Notes: a model not told the origin generated them from the sequence alone. DNA of 64,000 nt from TMP-7 sp038212445 (GCA_038212445.1 JBBQUM010000038.1:1-64000); one strand, 5' to 3'; positions 17,756-26,389 are shown, counted from the first letter of the stretch. Translations and numbers: made by a program.

Positions 17756-19062
17756 GCGCGCGCCCCGACTGCCGGAGTTGCGCAGGCAGCCAGGCTCTTG
17801 TCCAAAATTCCGATGAACTGGTCGACGTCAGACTTGGCGATATTCATCGGCGGAGTGATGCGGATGACGTTGCCATACAGTCCGCCTTTGCCCACGAGCA
17901 GCCGGTTATCGCGCGCGGCTTCAAGCGCAGCGGCGGTTTCACTGGTGGCGGGTTCCTTGGTTTTGCGGTCGCGCACAAGTTCGATGGCCTGCATCAGTCC
18001 CATGCCACGCACATCACCGATGATGTCGTGCTTGTCTTTCAACTCTTCGAGCTTGCCGCCGAGGTAGGCGCCCGTGTCGGTGCAGTTGGCGGGCAGATTG
18101 TGCTCGTCGATATAGTCGATGACCGCTTTGGCGGCGGTGGCGGTGACCGGATTGCCGCCGAACGTCGAAATGGTGACGCCGCGAAGAGAGTCGGCGACTT
18201 CGGCGCGTGCAACCGTGAGTCCGATCGGGCTGCCGTTGCCCAGACCCTTGGCGCTGGTGATGATGTCGGGCATGACGCCCCACTGCTCGATGCCGAACCA
18301 CTTGCCGCCGGTGCGTCCCCAGCCGGTCTGCACTTCGTCGCTGATGAAGATGCCGCCGTAGTTGCGGACGATCTTCTCGACGATCTGGAAATATTCCTTC
18401 GGAGGTGTGATGAAGCCGCCGACACCCTGGATGGGCTCGCCGATGAAGCCGGCAATGCGTCCGCTGGTAGTGGTGCGGATCAGGTCGTCCATATCCTGCG
18501 CGCATTTGACTTCGCAGGAAGGATACTCGAGCCCAAACGGGCAGCGGTAGCAATACGCGTTGTGGGCGTGGACGATGCCGGGTTGCGCCGGGCCGAGCTT
18601 CCACGTCGACTGTCCGGTAAGCCCCATGGTCATCGACGAACGGCCGTGGTAGGCATGACGCAGAGCGACGATCTCGCTGTTGCCTGTGTAGCAGCGCGCG
18701 GTGAGGATCGCAGTTTCGTTGGCCTCGGTGCCGCTATTGGTGAAGAACGATTTCGTTAACTGGCCGCCCGGAGTGACACCGGCGATACGCTTCGCCAAGG
18801 CCGCCTGCGGCTCGTTGGCAAACACGGTGGACACATGCTGCAGAGTGTCGATCTGCTTGTGAACCTTTGCGTTCACTTCGTCGTTGCAGTGCCCAACTGA
18901 GACGGTGACGATGCCGCCGAAGAAGTCGAGATACTGGTTGCCGTCGGCATCCCAGACATATTGATCCTTCGCGCGCGCTACCACCAGCGGTTCCTTAAAG
19001 TAATGGAACACCGCGGGGAACAGAAAATCCTTGTTTGCGAGAATGATTTCTTGCTTGGTCAT
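17752..19062 (-). CDS. Class III (omega) aminotransferase, probable beta-alanine/3-aminoisobutyrate transaminase
   Basis: The 436-residue PLP enzyme has the class III features: FFTNSGTEANE for phosphate binding, ISDEVQTGWGRTG with the pyridine-binding aspartate, and the Schiff-base lysine in SAKGLGNGSP near residue 270. A Cys-rich insert (CYRCPFGLEYPSCEVKC) near 175 is found in the AGXT2/pyrimidine-linked branch. In this operon the expected reaction is beta-alanine plus an oxo-acid giving malonate semialdehyde, which matches the dehydrogenase at the operon end. Exact amino acceptor is not readable. Confidence 0.88.
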   Translation of the reverse strand: MTKQEIILANKDFLFPAVFHYFKEPLVVARAKDQYVWDADGNQYLDFFGGIVTVSVGHCNDEVNAKVHKQIDTLQHVSTVFANEPQAALAKRIAGVTPGGQLTKSFFTNSGTEANETAILTARCYTGNSEIVALRHAYHGRSSMTMGLTGQSTWKLGPAQPGIVHAHNAYCYRCPFGLEYPSCEVKCAQDMDDLIRTTTSGRIAGFIGEPIQGVGGFITPPKEYFQIVEKIVRNYGGIFISDEVQTGWGRTGGKWFGIEQWGVMPDIITSAKGLGNGSPIGLTVARAEVADSLRGVTISTFGGNPVTATAAKAVIDYIDEHNLPANCTDTGAYLGGKLEELKDKHDIIGDVRGMGLMQAIELVRDRKTKEPATSETAAALEAARDNRLLVGKGGLYGNVIRITPPMNIAKSDVDQFIGILDKSLAACATPAVGARA

Positions 19063-19065
19063 GAG

Positions 19066-19935
19066 TTACGCCTTTACCAGGTCTCCGTACATATCAGGCC
19101 GGCGGTCGCGGAAAAACTGCCACGTCTTACGGACCTCGGCGATCATGTCGAGATCGAGGTCTGCCGTCAGCACTTCGTCTTTGTCGCGCGACGCCTGCGC
19201 TACCATCTGGCCGCGCGGGTCGCAGAAATAACTTGAACCGTAGAACTCGCCGATGTTCCAAGGAGCCTCAGTGCCCACCCGGTTGATCGCGCCGACAAAG
19301 TAGCCATTGGCGACGGCGTGGGCTGGTTGCTCCAACTTCCAGAGGTACTCGCTGAGTCCGGCGACTGTCGCCGACGGATTGAATACAATCTCAGCGCCGT
19401 TCAGGCCGAGCGCACGGGCGCCCTCAGGGAAATGGCGGTCGTAACAAATGTAGATGCCGATCTTGGCGAAGCCGAGATCGAATACCGGATAGCCGAGGTT
19501 GCCGGGCCGGAAATAGTACTTCTCCCAGAAGCCGGGCGCGACATGCGGAATATGCGTCTTGCGATATTTGCCGACGTACTTGCCGTCCTGGTCAATCACG
19601 GCCGCAGTGTTGTAGTAAACGCCGTCCTGCTCCACTTCATAGATGGGCACAATGATCGCGATATGAAGCTTTTTCGCCGTCTCCTGCATGAGGCGAATGG
19701 TGGGGCCATCGGGGATAGGCTCGGTGAAGTCATACCAGCGCGTGCTTTGTTCGGCGCAGAAGTAGGGGCCGTAGAAGATCTCTTGAAGGCAGACGATCTG
19801 GGATCCTGCCGCGGCGGCCTGTTGGATATAGCGGAGGTGCTTGTCCATCATGGCCTGCTTCACTTCGTCGAGTGGGCGGTCCGGTGAGGCGACGTTCGTC
19901 GCCTGGATCAGGGAACAGCGGACGGATCTGGGCAT
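19066..19935 (-). CDS. pydC: Beta-ureidopropionase (N-carbamoyl-beta-alanine amidohydrolase), nitrilase family
   Basis: The 289-residue CN-hydrolase shows the Glu-Lys-Cys triad as CLQEIFYG (near 49), KYRKTHIPH (near 124) and IYICYDRHFPEGAR (near 162). It cleaves N-carbamoyl-beta-alanine to beta-alanine, CO2 and ammonia. ATG 19935 is taken because MPRSVRCSLIQATN is the usual family start; the open frame continues 20 codons further upstream into the leader hairpin. It is the first gene of the seven-gene operon. Confidence 0.92.
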   Translation of the reverse strand: MPRSVRCSLIQATNVASPDRPLDEVKQAMMDKHLRYIQQAAAAGSQIVCLQEIFYGPYFCAEQSTRWYDFTEPIPDGPTIRLMQETAKKLHIAIIVPIYEVEQDGVYYNTAAVIDQDGKYVGKYRKTHIPHVAPGFWEKYYFRPGNLGYPVFDLGFAKIGIYICYDRHFPEGARALGLNGAEIVFNPSATVAGLSEYLWKLEQPAHAVANGYFVGAINRVGTEAPWNIGEFYGSSYFCDPRGQMVAQASRDKDEVLTADLDLDMIAEVRKTWQFFRDRRPDMYGDLVKA

Positions 19936-19939
19936 AGTT

Positions 19940-19992
19940 TGATATTTGCCTACAAAAATAATGAACCCGCCTGACGTCGAAACGCAGGCGGG
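19940..19992 (-). promoter_or_regulatory. Terminator-like hairpin in the pyrimidine operon leader (attenuator candidate)
   Basis: Read on the minus strand, CCCGCCTG (19992-19985) pairs with CAGGCGGG (19973-19966). The inner CGT-TTCG-ACG extends the stem to about eleven pairs with one bulged T and a stable TTCG tetraloop. It is followed by the T-rich tract TTCATTATTTTTG. The structure ends about 15-30 bases before the first ATG, so it could stop transcription in the leader. No minus-strand gene lies within about 580 bases upstream, which makes a plain gene-end terminator less likely. Confidence 0.6.
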
Positions 19993-20265
19993 CAAATTGT
20001 AATTATGCGCTTGTCGCGGGTTCGCCGCAACAGCGTCAGTCCTTCGTGCCTAGCGACGATCATCTTAGATGATAGGCTGGGCCTTCACACTGGCCATGTC
20101 CAAGAAACGCGAGTTCGCAGACCCGGGTAGCTTTGAGAAGCCAGCATCGTCGATCCTGACGGCCGCTTCGGTGGCGCTCACGGCGCGCTTACTCGCACCG
20201 AAATTACGGCTTTCCATATACTTTAAGTTTTCCCGGATGCTGTTCTAACCAGAACCCGGGACGTC
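19993..20265. other. Region without a recognised gene; leader side of the pyrimidine operon
   Basis: The stretch probably holds the operon promoter. A perfect 6-3-6 dyad (ATCATC-TTA-GATGAT, 20059-20073) lies about 125 bases upstream of the first operon ATG and could be an operator. A plus-strand 50-codon frame (20096-20248) has no recognisable family or convincing ribosome site. Confidence 0.4.
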
Positions 20266-20579
20266 GTGCAGCTGGATATCGGCGAGAAGAGCACGGCTGC
20301 GTACTTCTTATCACTCCGGAACGCGTCGAAATACGGCTACCCGGGATCGAGGTGGACACAGGGATGTTATGGGCCGAGGGGTTCCAGTTACCTGTGGAGA
20401 CGGATTTCCTCTCGGGCCTTAACGTGGCGGAAAATTGAGAGGCTCGTTCAGGAAGCAACACAGTCACGGGATGCTCAGTTCACAACGTGCGTGTTTTGTC
20501 AGAAATCATTTCCACCTGAGCGAATGACATCTGACGATGTCACGGCTGTTCGGAGCGTCATCGCGGCGTCCAATATTAA
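20266..20579 (+). pseudogene. Decayed gene with C-terminal Cys4 zinc-ribbon-like end
   Basis: Three protein-like pieces lie in different frames. An amphipathic segment (LLITPERVEIRLPGIEVDTG) comes first, in the frame that stops near 20440. Then follows ERLVQEATQSRDAQFTTCVFCQKSFP in a second frame. The last piece is CHGCSERHRGVQY, ending at the TAA of 20577-20579. Joining the last two needs a single-base frame change next to TCTGACGA, and gives a CxxC...CxxC zinc knuckle at the very C-terminus. I cannot name the family. The stop overlaps the stop of convergent miaE. Confidence 0.5.
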
Positions 20580-21208
20580 AGTTGCGGGAAAGCGTCTCCG
20601 TGCCCGACGCGGAATCCGGAGTGAATTCGAGGGCCTGGTTCTTGTTCGGCCAGGATCTTCGCTTCCGCTTCGAGCATTTGATCCCAGCGATTGTCCACGA
20701 CGTCTTTAGATGAGATCTTATGGGCGAGCTCCAGAAACACCTTATAATGGCCGAGTTCTGAGGCATAAAGGGCGTTGTAGAGTGCTGCGAGTTCGGGATC
20801 TACTGTAGCTTTGGAGAGAACGGAAAAGCGCTCGCAGGAACGCGCTTCGATCAATGCGGACACAAACAACCGGTCGAGGATTTCGGCGGCCTCGCCCCTT
20901 CTGACAAGCAGGCGTAGCGCACTGGCATAAGGGTTTCGATGGACTCGAGGGAGACGTCCGCCGCGTCTCATGAGAATTCGGGTCACCTGCGACAGGTGGG
21001 CGGCCTCATCGCGTGCCACGCCAGTCATGGTTTCCACCCAGCCGGGCACCCAGTCGGTGGGCCAGCGTGTCATCAGGTCCATGGCGTTATTGGCAGCCTT
21101 CTTTTCGAGAAAGGCGTGGTCCATCAGCAACGCGAGCGGGTGGGCGAGTACCGCATGTCCCCATTCCAGAGGTGTGGACGATCGCAGGATTGGACCGGTG
21201 TCACGCAT
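20576..21208 (-). CDS. miaE: tRNA-(ms2)io6A37-hydroxylase-like protein MiaE
   Basis: The 210-residue ferritin-like di-iron protein carries the family's carboxylate and histidine ligands in LEKKAANNAMDL, ARDEAAHLSQV, IEARSCERF and ASELGHYKVFLE. MiaE hydroxylates the isopentenyl side chain of modified adenosine 37 in tRNA, using O2. The gene ends by overlapping the remnant at 20266-20579 and starts two bases after ilvD, so both may be on one minus-strand transcript. Confidence 0.88.
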   Translation of the reverse strand: MRDTGPILRSSTPLEWGHAVLAHPLALLMDHAFLEKKAANNAMDLMTRWPTDWVPGWVETMTGVARDEAAHLSQVTRILMRRGGRLPRVHRNPYASALRLLVRRGEAAEILDRLFVSALIEARSCERFSVLSKATVDPELAALYNALYASELGHYKVFLELAHKISSKDVVDNRWDQMLEAEAKILAEQEPGPRIHSGFRVGHGDAFPQL

Positions 21209-21210
21209 CG

Positions 21211-23055
21211 CTACTTCGCGATCGCACTCAGGTCACGCACGGCTCCGCGTGAGGCGCTGGTGGTGAGCGCGGCGTACGCCTGGAGTGCTTTCGACACAAC
21301 GCGCTCGCGATTAACAGGCTTCCAGGCCGAGGCTCCCCGAGCCTCCATCGCCTTCCGCCGCGAGGCCAGCACATCGACCGTTACGTCCAGCCGGATGCTT
21401 CGATTGGGAATGTCGATCACGATTCGATCGCCTTCCTCTACCAGCGCGAGTGCCCCGCCTTCAGCCGCTTCAGGAGAAACGTGTCCGATGGACAATCCCG
21501 AACTACCGCCGGAGAACCGGCCGTCGGTGACCAGCGCGCAGGCTTTGCCCAGCCCCTTCGATTTCAAATAGCTGGTGGGATACAGCATCTCCTGCATTCC
21601 GGGACCGCCCTTAGGTCCCTCGTACCGGATGACTACGACATCGCCGGCCTGAACACGGTCGCCGAGAATTCCTTCTACTGCATCGTCCTGACTCTCGAAG
21701 ATTCGCGCCGGTCCGGAGAACGTCAGCAGCGACGCGTCCACTCCCGCCGTCTTCACGATGCAGCCGTCCTCCGCGATGTTGCCGGTGAGCACTCCGAGCC
21801 CGCCGTCCGCACTAAACGCATGCTCGACTGAACGGATGGCGCCACGCTGCCGGTCGAGGTCGAGAGAGTCGTACCGGCGGCTCTGGCTGAATGGCTCGAC
21901 GGTGCGGATACCGCCGGGAGAGGCGCGATAGAACTCGTGCACCGACTCGTTCCGCGTAACGTCCCATTTGTCGATGGCGTCGCCAAGCGTTGCCGAATGA
22001 ACGGTAGGGACATCGCGGTGCAGCAGTCCAGCGCGATCCAGTTCCGCGAGAATCCCGAATACGCCGCCCGCGCGGTGTACGTCCTCCACATGGACGTCCG
22101 CCGATGAGGGAGCGATCTTGCAAATGTGCGGCGCCTTGCGTGACAGGCGGTCGATATCTTCCATGGTGAAAGGCACACCCGCCTCATGGGCGGCAGCGAG
22201 AAGGTGGAGCACGGTATTGGTGGATCCGCCCATCGCAATGTCGAGCGTCATTGCGTTCTCAAACGCCTGGAAACTGGCGATACCGCGCGGAGTGACGCGC
22301 TCGTCGTTCTGCTCGTAGTAGCGCTTGGCCAGATCAACGATCTTCCGGCCAGCCTCAAGGAACAACTCCTTACGGTCGGAGTGAGTGGCGACCACGGTGC
22401 CGTTGCCGGGCAGCGACAGGCCGAGTGCCTCAGTCAGGCAGTTCATGGAATTCGCCGTGAACATACCGGAGCAGGACCCGCAGGTGGGGCACGCCGAGCG
22501 TTCCATTTCTTCCGAATCGCTGTCGCTGACGCGCGGGTCAGCGGCCGCAATCATAGCGTCCACCAGGTCCACGGAGCGCACGAATCCGTTTACCTTCACT
22601 TTGCCGGCTTCCATTGGACCGCCGGACACGAATATGGCGGGAATGTTCAGGCGCAGGGCCGCCATCAACATTCCGGGAGTGATCTTGTCGCAGTTGGAAA
22701 GGCAGACCAGCGCGTCGGCACAGTGTGCGTTGGCCATGTACTCGACGCTATCGGCGATGAGTTCGCGTGAGGGCAGGCTATAGAGCATCCCACCGTGACC
22801 CATGGCGATGCCGTCGTCCACAGCGATTGTGTTGAACTCCTTCGCCACTCCACCCGCCCGCTCAATCTCGCGCGCCACCATTTGCCCGAGGTCTTTCAGG
22901 TGAACGTGACCCGGTACAAATTGCGTAAAAGAATTAGCGATCGCGATGATCGGTTTGCCGAAATCTCCATCGGTCATGCCGGTGGCGCGCCAAAGGCTGC
23001 GCGCGCCGGCCATATTCCGGCCATGAGTCGTAGTGCGGGAACGGTAAACAGGCAT
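21211..23055 (-). CDS. ilvD: Dihydroxy-acid dehydratase
   Basis: The 614-residue enzyme matches the long IlvD/Edd form. Iron-sulfur and catalytic segments are CLSNCDKITPGM and CPTCGSCSGMFTANSMNC. Further conserved parts are GGSTNTVLHLLA and the C-terminal DGRFSGGSSG, which contains the catalytic serine. It dehydrates 2,3-dihydroxyisovalerate and its homologue in valine/isoleucine synthesis. No other ilv gene is close. Confidence 0.95.
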   Translation of the reverse strand: MPVYRSRTTTHGRNMAGARSLWRATGMTDGDFGKPIIAIANSFTQFVPGHVHLKDLGQMVAREIERAGGVAKEFNTIAVDDGIAMGHGGMLYSLPSRELIADSVEYMANAHCADALVCLSNCDKITPGMLMAALRLNIPAIFVSGGPMEAGKVKVNGFVRSVDLVDAMIAAADPRVSDSDSEEMERSACPTCGSCSGMFTANSMNCLTEALGLSLPGNGTVVATHSDRKELFLEAGRKIVDLAKRYYEQNDERVTPRGIASFQAFENAMTLDIAMGGSTNTVLHLLAAAHEAGVPFTMEDIDRLSRKAPHICKIAPSSADVHVEDVHRAGGVFGILAELDRAGLLHRDVPTVHSATLGDAIDKWDVTRNESVHEFYRASPGGIRTVEPFSQSRRYDSLDLDRQRGAIRSVEHAFSADGGLGVLTGNIAEDGCIVKTAGVDASLLTFSGPARIFESQDDAVEGILGDRVQAGDVVVIRYEGPKGGPGMQEMLYPTSYLKSKGLGKACALVTDGRFSGGSSGLSIGHVSPEAAEGGALALVEEGDRIVIDIPNRSIRLDVTVDVLASRRKAMEARGASAWKPVNRERVVSKALQAYAALTTSASRGAVRDLSAIAK

Positions 23056-23145
23056 TGGGGTGTAAAGACCAAGATATCAAGCCCTCGCGGAGGAGTAACA
23101 TAAATTTGGGAAGCTAAGTTGCCCCCGCAACGGTGAGGAACAACC

Positions 23146-25017
23146 ATGAGTTCGACATCAGTTCTGGTCAGAGTCTTTCGGGCAGCGAGCATTCCAGTGC
23201 TTTTGCTGGCACTGTCTACCGGCGGCATTGTTGCGTTTGCCGACGACAAGGACAAGGATAAAGACAAGCGCCGGGAAGCGCCGGCACATCAACGGCCGGC
23301 ACCCGCAGAGAATCGTTCAGCGCCCGTGGCGCGGCCTCAGCAAGCGTCGCCGCCGATGCAGGGATCGAGGCCGCCAGACTCAAGCGGTTCGCCGCGGCCT
23401 TCCGAGCGCATGCGCACTCGTCCAACCGACACCCCATCCGGGTCAGGTTCGGGTTCTCCAGCGGGCGTGCGCACCGAGACACCCAGAAGTCCGCGGCCGG
23501 AGGGATCGTCCGGATCGTGGCGAGGCAATCCGGGCTCTAATTCTGGAACGCCGGCAGGCGCGCGAACCGAAACGCCGCGCTCGGAGCCGTCTGGTATCCG
23601 TTCGAATCCTGGTGGAGGTTTTGGCGGGGGATCGCGCAATGCCGGCTCTCGCGACACCAATCGGTCAGTTGGTACAACGCCGGTGGCGGGCGGAGGAATG
23701 GTCCACCGTACACGCTCCGGCTCAGAAGTGCGCTATGGAACAGGCGGACGCATAGCCTCTGTCCAACGGAACGGCGTCGTCGTGACGCACGGTCCGGGGA
23801 ACCGCATGATCGTGAACCGTCCGGATGGACGCTTGATCGTTACCAACCGCAGCGGGCATGGATTCGTGCAGCGCGAATTCTCGGCAGGCGGTCGGACGTA
23901 CGTGGCGCGAAACTACTATGTCGGCGGCCGCGTGTATGTGAACTACTACCGGCCATATCAATATAATGGCGTAGTGCTGAATCGGTACGTTCCGGTTCGC
24001 TACTATCCCCGTCCCTTCTATGGATGGGCTTACAATCCCTGGGCGCGGCCGGTCTACTACACCTGGGGCTGGACGCGCGACCCCTGGTATGGCTACTGGG
24101 GACCCTACTGGACCCCAGCGCCTTATTATTCCGGCCCTGGCGTATGGCTTGCCGACTACTTGATCTCGCAGCAACTCATGCTGGCTTATCAGGACCGCGC
24201 CTCACAGCAGCCGATCATGGCCGGTAATCAGTTGTCGCCTGAGGTCCGGGATCTGGTGGCCGAGGAAGTACAACGCCAGTTGGCGCTCGAGAATCAGGAA
24301 GCGGGTAGCATGGGACGCGGTCTGGTGGCCGACAGCGGCGAGACGGAGCCTGCTTGGCTGAGCGGTAACAAGCCGCACCTGTTTCTGGTCTCCTACAACC
24401 TGGATGTCCAGGATCCTTCGGGCCGGGTGTGCACGGTTGGCCGTGGGGATGTTCTCCAGTTGAGTTCGCCTCCGGCGCAGGGCGCAACCGCCGCCTATGT
24501 GACCGTTTTGGCGAGCACCGGAAGGGGTTGCCGTCGAGGCAGCAATGTTGCCGTCGATCTCAACGATCTTCAGGACATGAACAACCAGATGCGCGAATCG
24601 CTGAATCAAGGCATGGGCGAGTTGCAGTCCAGGGCAGGGCAGAACGGGATTCCGCCGATGCCGCCAGGTGCTTCCGCTCCACCGGTGAACGCGCCGTTTG
24701 CGCAGTCCGCGCCGCCGGCCGACGCCGATGTCGCGAATGAACTACGGCAGCAGGTGCAGGAAGTGGACCGAATCGAGCAGGAGACTGTTTCCGAAGCTCG
24801 CGCCGAAGGTGCGCCGGTACCTTCGGGCGACAATCAGGATGCCGCGCCAGGCCAGCCTTCGGCAGGAGTCGAACTGCGGCCGGGACAATCCACCAGCGAA
24901 GTCCGCGCGATTCTCGGAAATCCCCTGCAGATTATCAAGCTTCAGCAGAAGGAGATCTACCGCTATAAGGATGTAAAGGTGACGTTCGTGAATGGCCAGG
25001 TGACCGACATCGAATAG
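23146..25017 (+). CDS. Large secreted low-complexity protein with SmpA/BamE-like C-terminus
   Basis: The 623-residue protein has a signal peptide (about 1-31) followed by a DKDKDKDKRR stretch and a disordered Pro/Ser/Gly/Arg-rich region to about 190. A segment dense in Tyr, Trp and Pro follows (VNYYRPYQYNG through YWGPYWTPAPYY, about 265-330). After a soluble part near 360-460 with a globular look, a Pro-rich linker leads to a last module with the SmpA/OmlA signature LRPGQSTSEVRAILGNP. Similar architectures recur in Acidobacteriota. An envelope or adhesive role is inferred only. A ribosome site (GAGG) precedes ATG 23146. Confidence 0.7.
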   Translation: MSSTSVLVRVFRAASIPVLLLALSTGGIVAFADDKDKDKDKRREAPAHQRPAPAENRSAPVARPQQASPPMQGSRPPDSSGSPRPSERMRTRPTDTPSGSGSGSPAGVRTETPRSPRPEGSSGSWRGNPGSNSGTPAGARTETPRSEPSGIRSNPGGGFGGGSRNAGSRDTNRSVGTTPVAGGGMVHRTRSGSEVRYGTGGRIASVQRNGVVVTHGPGNRMIVNRPDGRLIVTNRSGHGFVQREFSAGGRTYVARNYYVGGRVYVNYYRPYQYNGVVLNRYVPVRYYPRPFYGWAYNPWARPVYYTWGWTRDPWYGYWGPYWTPAPYYSGPGVWLADYLISQQLMLAYQDRASQQPIMAGNQLSPEVRDLVAEEVQRQLALENQEAGSMGRGLVADSGETEPAWLSGNKPHLFLVSYNLDVQDPSGRVCTVGRGDVLQLSSPPAQGATAAYVTVLASTGRGCRRGSNVAVDLNDLQDMNNQMRESLNQGMGELQSRAGQNGIPPMPPGASAPPVNAPFAQSAPPADADVANELRQQVQEVDRIEQETVSEARAEGAPVPSGDNQDAAPGQPSAGVELRPGQSTSEVRAILGNPLQIIKLQQKEIYRYKDVKVTFVNGQVTDIE

Positions 25018-25039
25018 CCGGCGAATGCTTCCGCGCGTA

Positions 25040-25390
25040 TTACGCCTTAGCGGCGGATGCGCGCTCGGAAGGCCAATGATCGAGCGCGTCGAGGATGGCG
25101 CGCGAGATGGTGGAGGGTTCTGCCGTCCAGTGGCGCATGGCTGAGATGAGACGATGATGGGCGTCGCGGATCTGCGCCCGATCCGCGGCATCGACGTTGT
25201 CGGGGCAAATCTCCGCCGTCAACGTGGCAATAGGGCGAACCTTAGACGGTAGTAGCGTCGACTCCATGTCCCTCAGAACGCGTTCAAGCTCAACCACGGG
25301 CTTGGCCACTGCGCTCATCTCGATCTCATGAGCCAGCGCGGTAAGGTCTAGCCGTATCCGCTCCACTCGGGAAGGCGTTGGGTTTGTCAT
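25040..25390 (-). CDS. Hypothetical helical protein
   Basis: Starting at ATG 25390, which overlaps the stop of the upstream 64-codon gene by four bases, the product has 116 residues. It is predicted mostly helical (VERIRLDLTALAHEIEM, AIATLTAEICPDN-like stretches) with no signal or membrane segment. I recognise no family. The overlap suggests it is made together with the small membrane protein, perhaps as a cytoplasmic partner. Confidence 0.5.
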   Translation of the reverse strand: MTNPTPSRVERIRLDLTALAHEIEMSAVAKPVVELERVLRDMESTLLPSKVRPIATLTAEICPDNVDAADRAQIRDAHHRLISAMRHWTAEPSTISRAILDALDHWPSERASAAKA

Positions 25391-25581
25391 TTCGCCCAAA
25401 CGTCCTGTTCCAGTTGGTCTACTGCGGAGCGGTTCCGCGTCCGTGATATGCCTGAGCGACCGCGCGCCCAAAACAGAACCCCTACGCTGAATGTGAACAC
25501 CGTCACAAAGGCCGCGATGTCCACGAAAAACTCTTTGTATTCAAAACTTGGCAAAACTACTCCACTACTTGCCGGGTGCAA
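25387..25581 (-). CDS. Small single-helix membrane protein
   Basis: The 64-residue frame has one strong membrane helix (FFVDIAAFVTVFTFSVGVLFWARG, about residues 18-41), followed by a basic cytoplasmic tail (RTRNRSAV). The four-base overlap with the next gene supports it being real. No family is recognised. Confidence 0.45.
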   Translation of the reverse strand: MHPASSGVVLPSFEYKEFFVDIAAFVTVFTFSVGVLFWARGRSGISRTRNRSAVDQLEQDVWAK

Positions 25582-25824
25582 CCCCGATGGGCTGAACTTC
25601 TGTAACCCAGCACACTTCTCCTGCTCAAGCTTTATTGTAGCTTGAATGGAAGTGATTACAATGATTTAGGGACAGAAATAGTGTAGCAAATTACCACGGC
25701 GAGATATAGTCATTATCAATAAAAAATCTAGTTATTCGAGAATTTAAGAAGATCTAGACGTCCGGTAACTTGCAGGCGATAGCCGACCAGCGCACCTGGA
25801 ATGGGCCCGATGGATGCCCGTCCG

Positions 25825-26389
25825 CTAGAGCCAGAACAAGGCCGGGTGATCGTGGCCGGTGGCCTGGGTGATGACACGGTCGTAGACTCGCACCCCGGCG
25901 TCGCCATTGGTGAAAACGAAGACCGCACCACCGGTTGAAGGCTCGGCGAGAACGAAGTTCTTGAAGCCGCCGTTATCGCCCCATTGCCAAGCGTAGGTGT
26001 GGCCGCCGGTGGGCTCAAGCGCCCAGCCGAGGCCCCAGAAACTCATTGATTGCCACCTGCTGTTTGACGATGTCCGGATTTCGGATGGCGACCGCCGCAA
26101 ATTTTGCGTAGTCCTCCGCGGTGGTCACCATGTCGCGGCGGCGTTGGGGACGATCCAATTCGGAAGTGGTGGGTCTCCTGCCTTCTTGGGTAGGGCGGAA
26201 TACGCACACCCAAGGGCGCGATCCAAGCGAGTTTGTAATCGTGCAACACTCCGATTGCGGCGCCTGGCACGGGCGCTGCACGCATCAAGTCGCTGAGTTC
26301 CGCCAGGTACTGGCGCGGCGGTCCGGCCGTCCAAGCGGTGCTGAGAAACGGCGATGCTAGCAGGTTTTGGAAAAAGCCCGGCGATGCAT
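25825..26389 (-). pseudogene. Serine hydrolase (class C beta-lactamase-like) remnant
   Basis: The start reads as a signal peptide (MHRRA, then FFQNLLASPFLSTAWTAG after restoring one T in a T5 run near 26370). The usual family N-terminus follows (LMRAAPVPGAAIGVLHDYKLAW). The middle with the SxxK and YxN sites is missing. The C-terminal part continues in two frames: DMVTTAEDYAKFAAVAIRNP, then GLGWALEPTGGHTYAWQWGD up to FWL at 25825. The whole piece is about 565 bases against more than 1 kb for intact relatives. Deletion plus at least two frameshifts make it non-functional. Confidence 0.78.

Noticed and set aside
17596..18759. 387-codon plus-strand open frame across the aminotransferase
   Set aside because: Antisense shadow of a well-supported class III aminotransferase in GC-rich DNA.
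20266..20709. 147-codon plus-strand frame taken as an intact gene
   Set aside because: Its last third runs antisense through miaE. The protein-like C-terminus ends in a different frame at 20579, so it is better read as a decayed gene.
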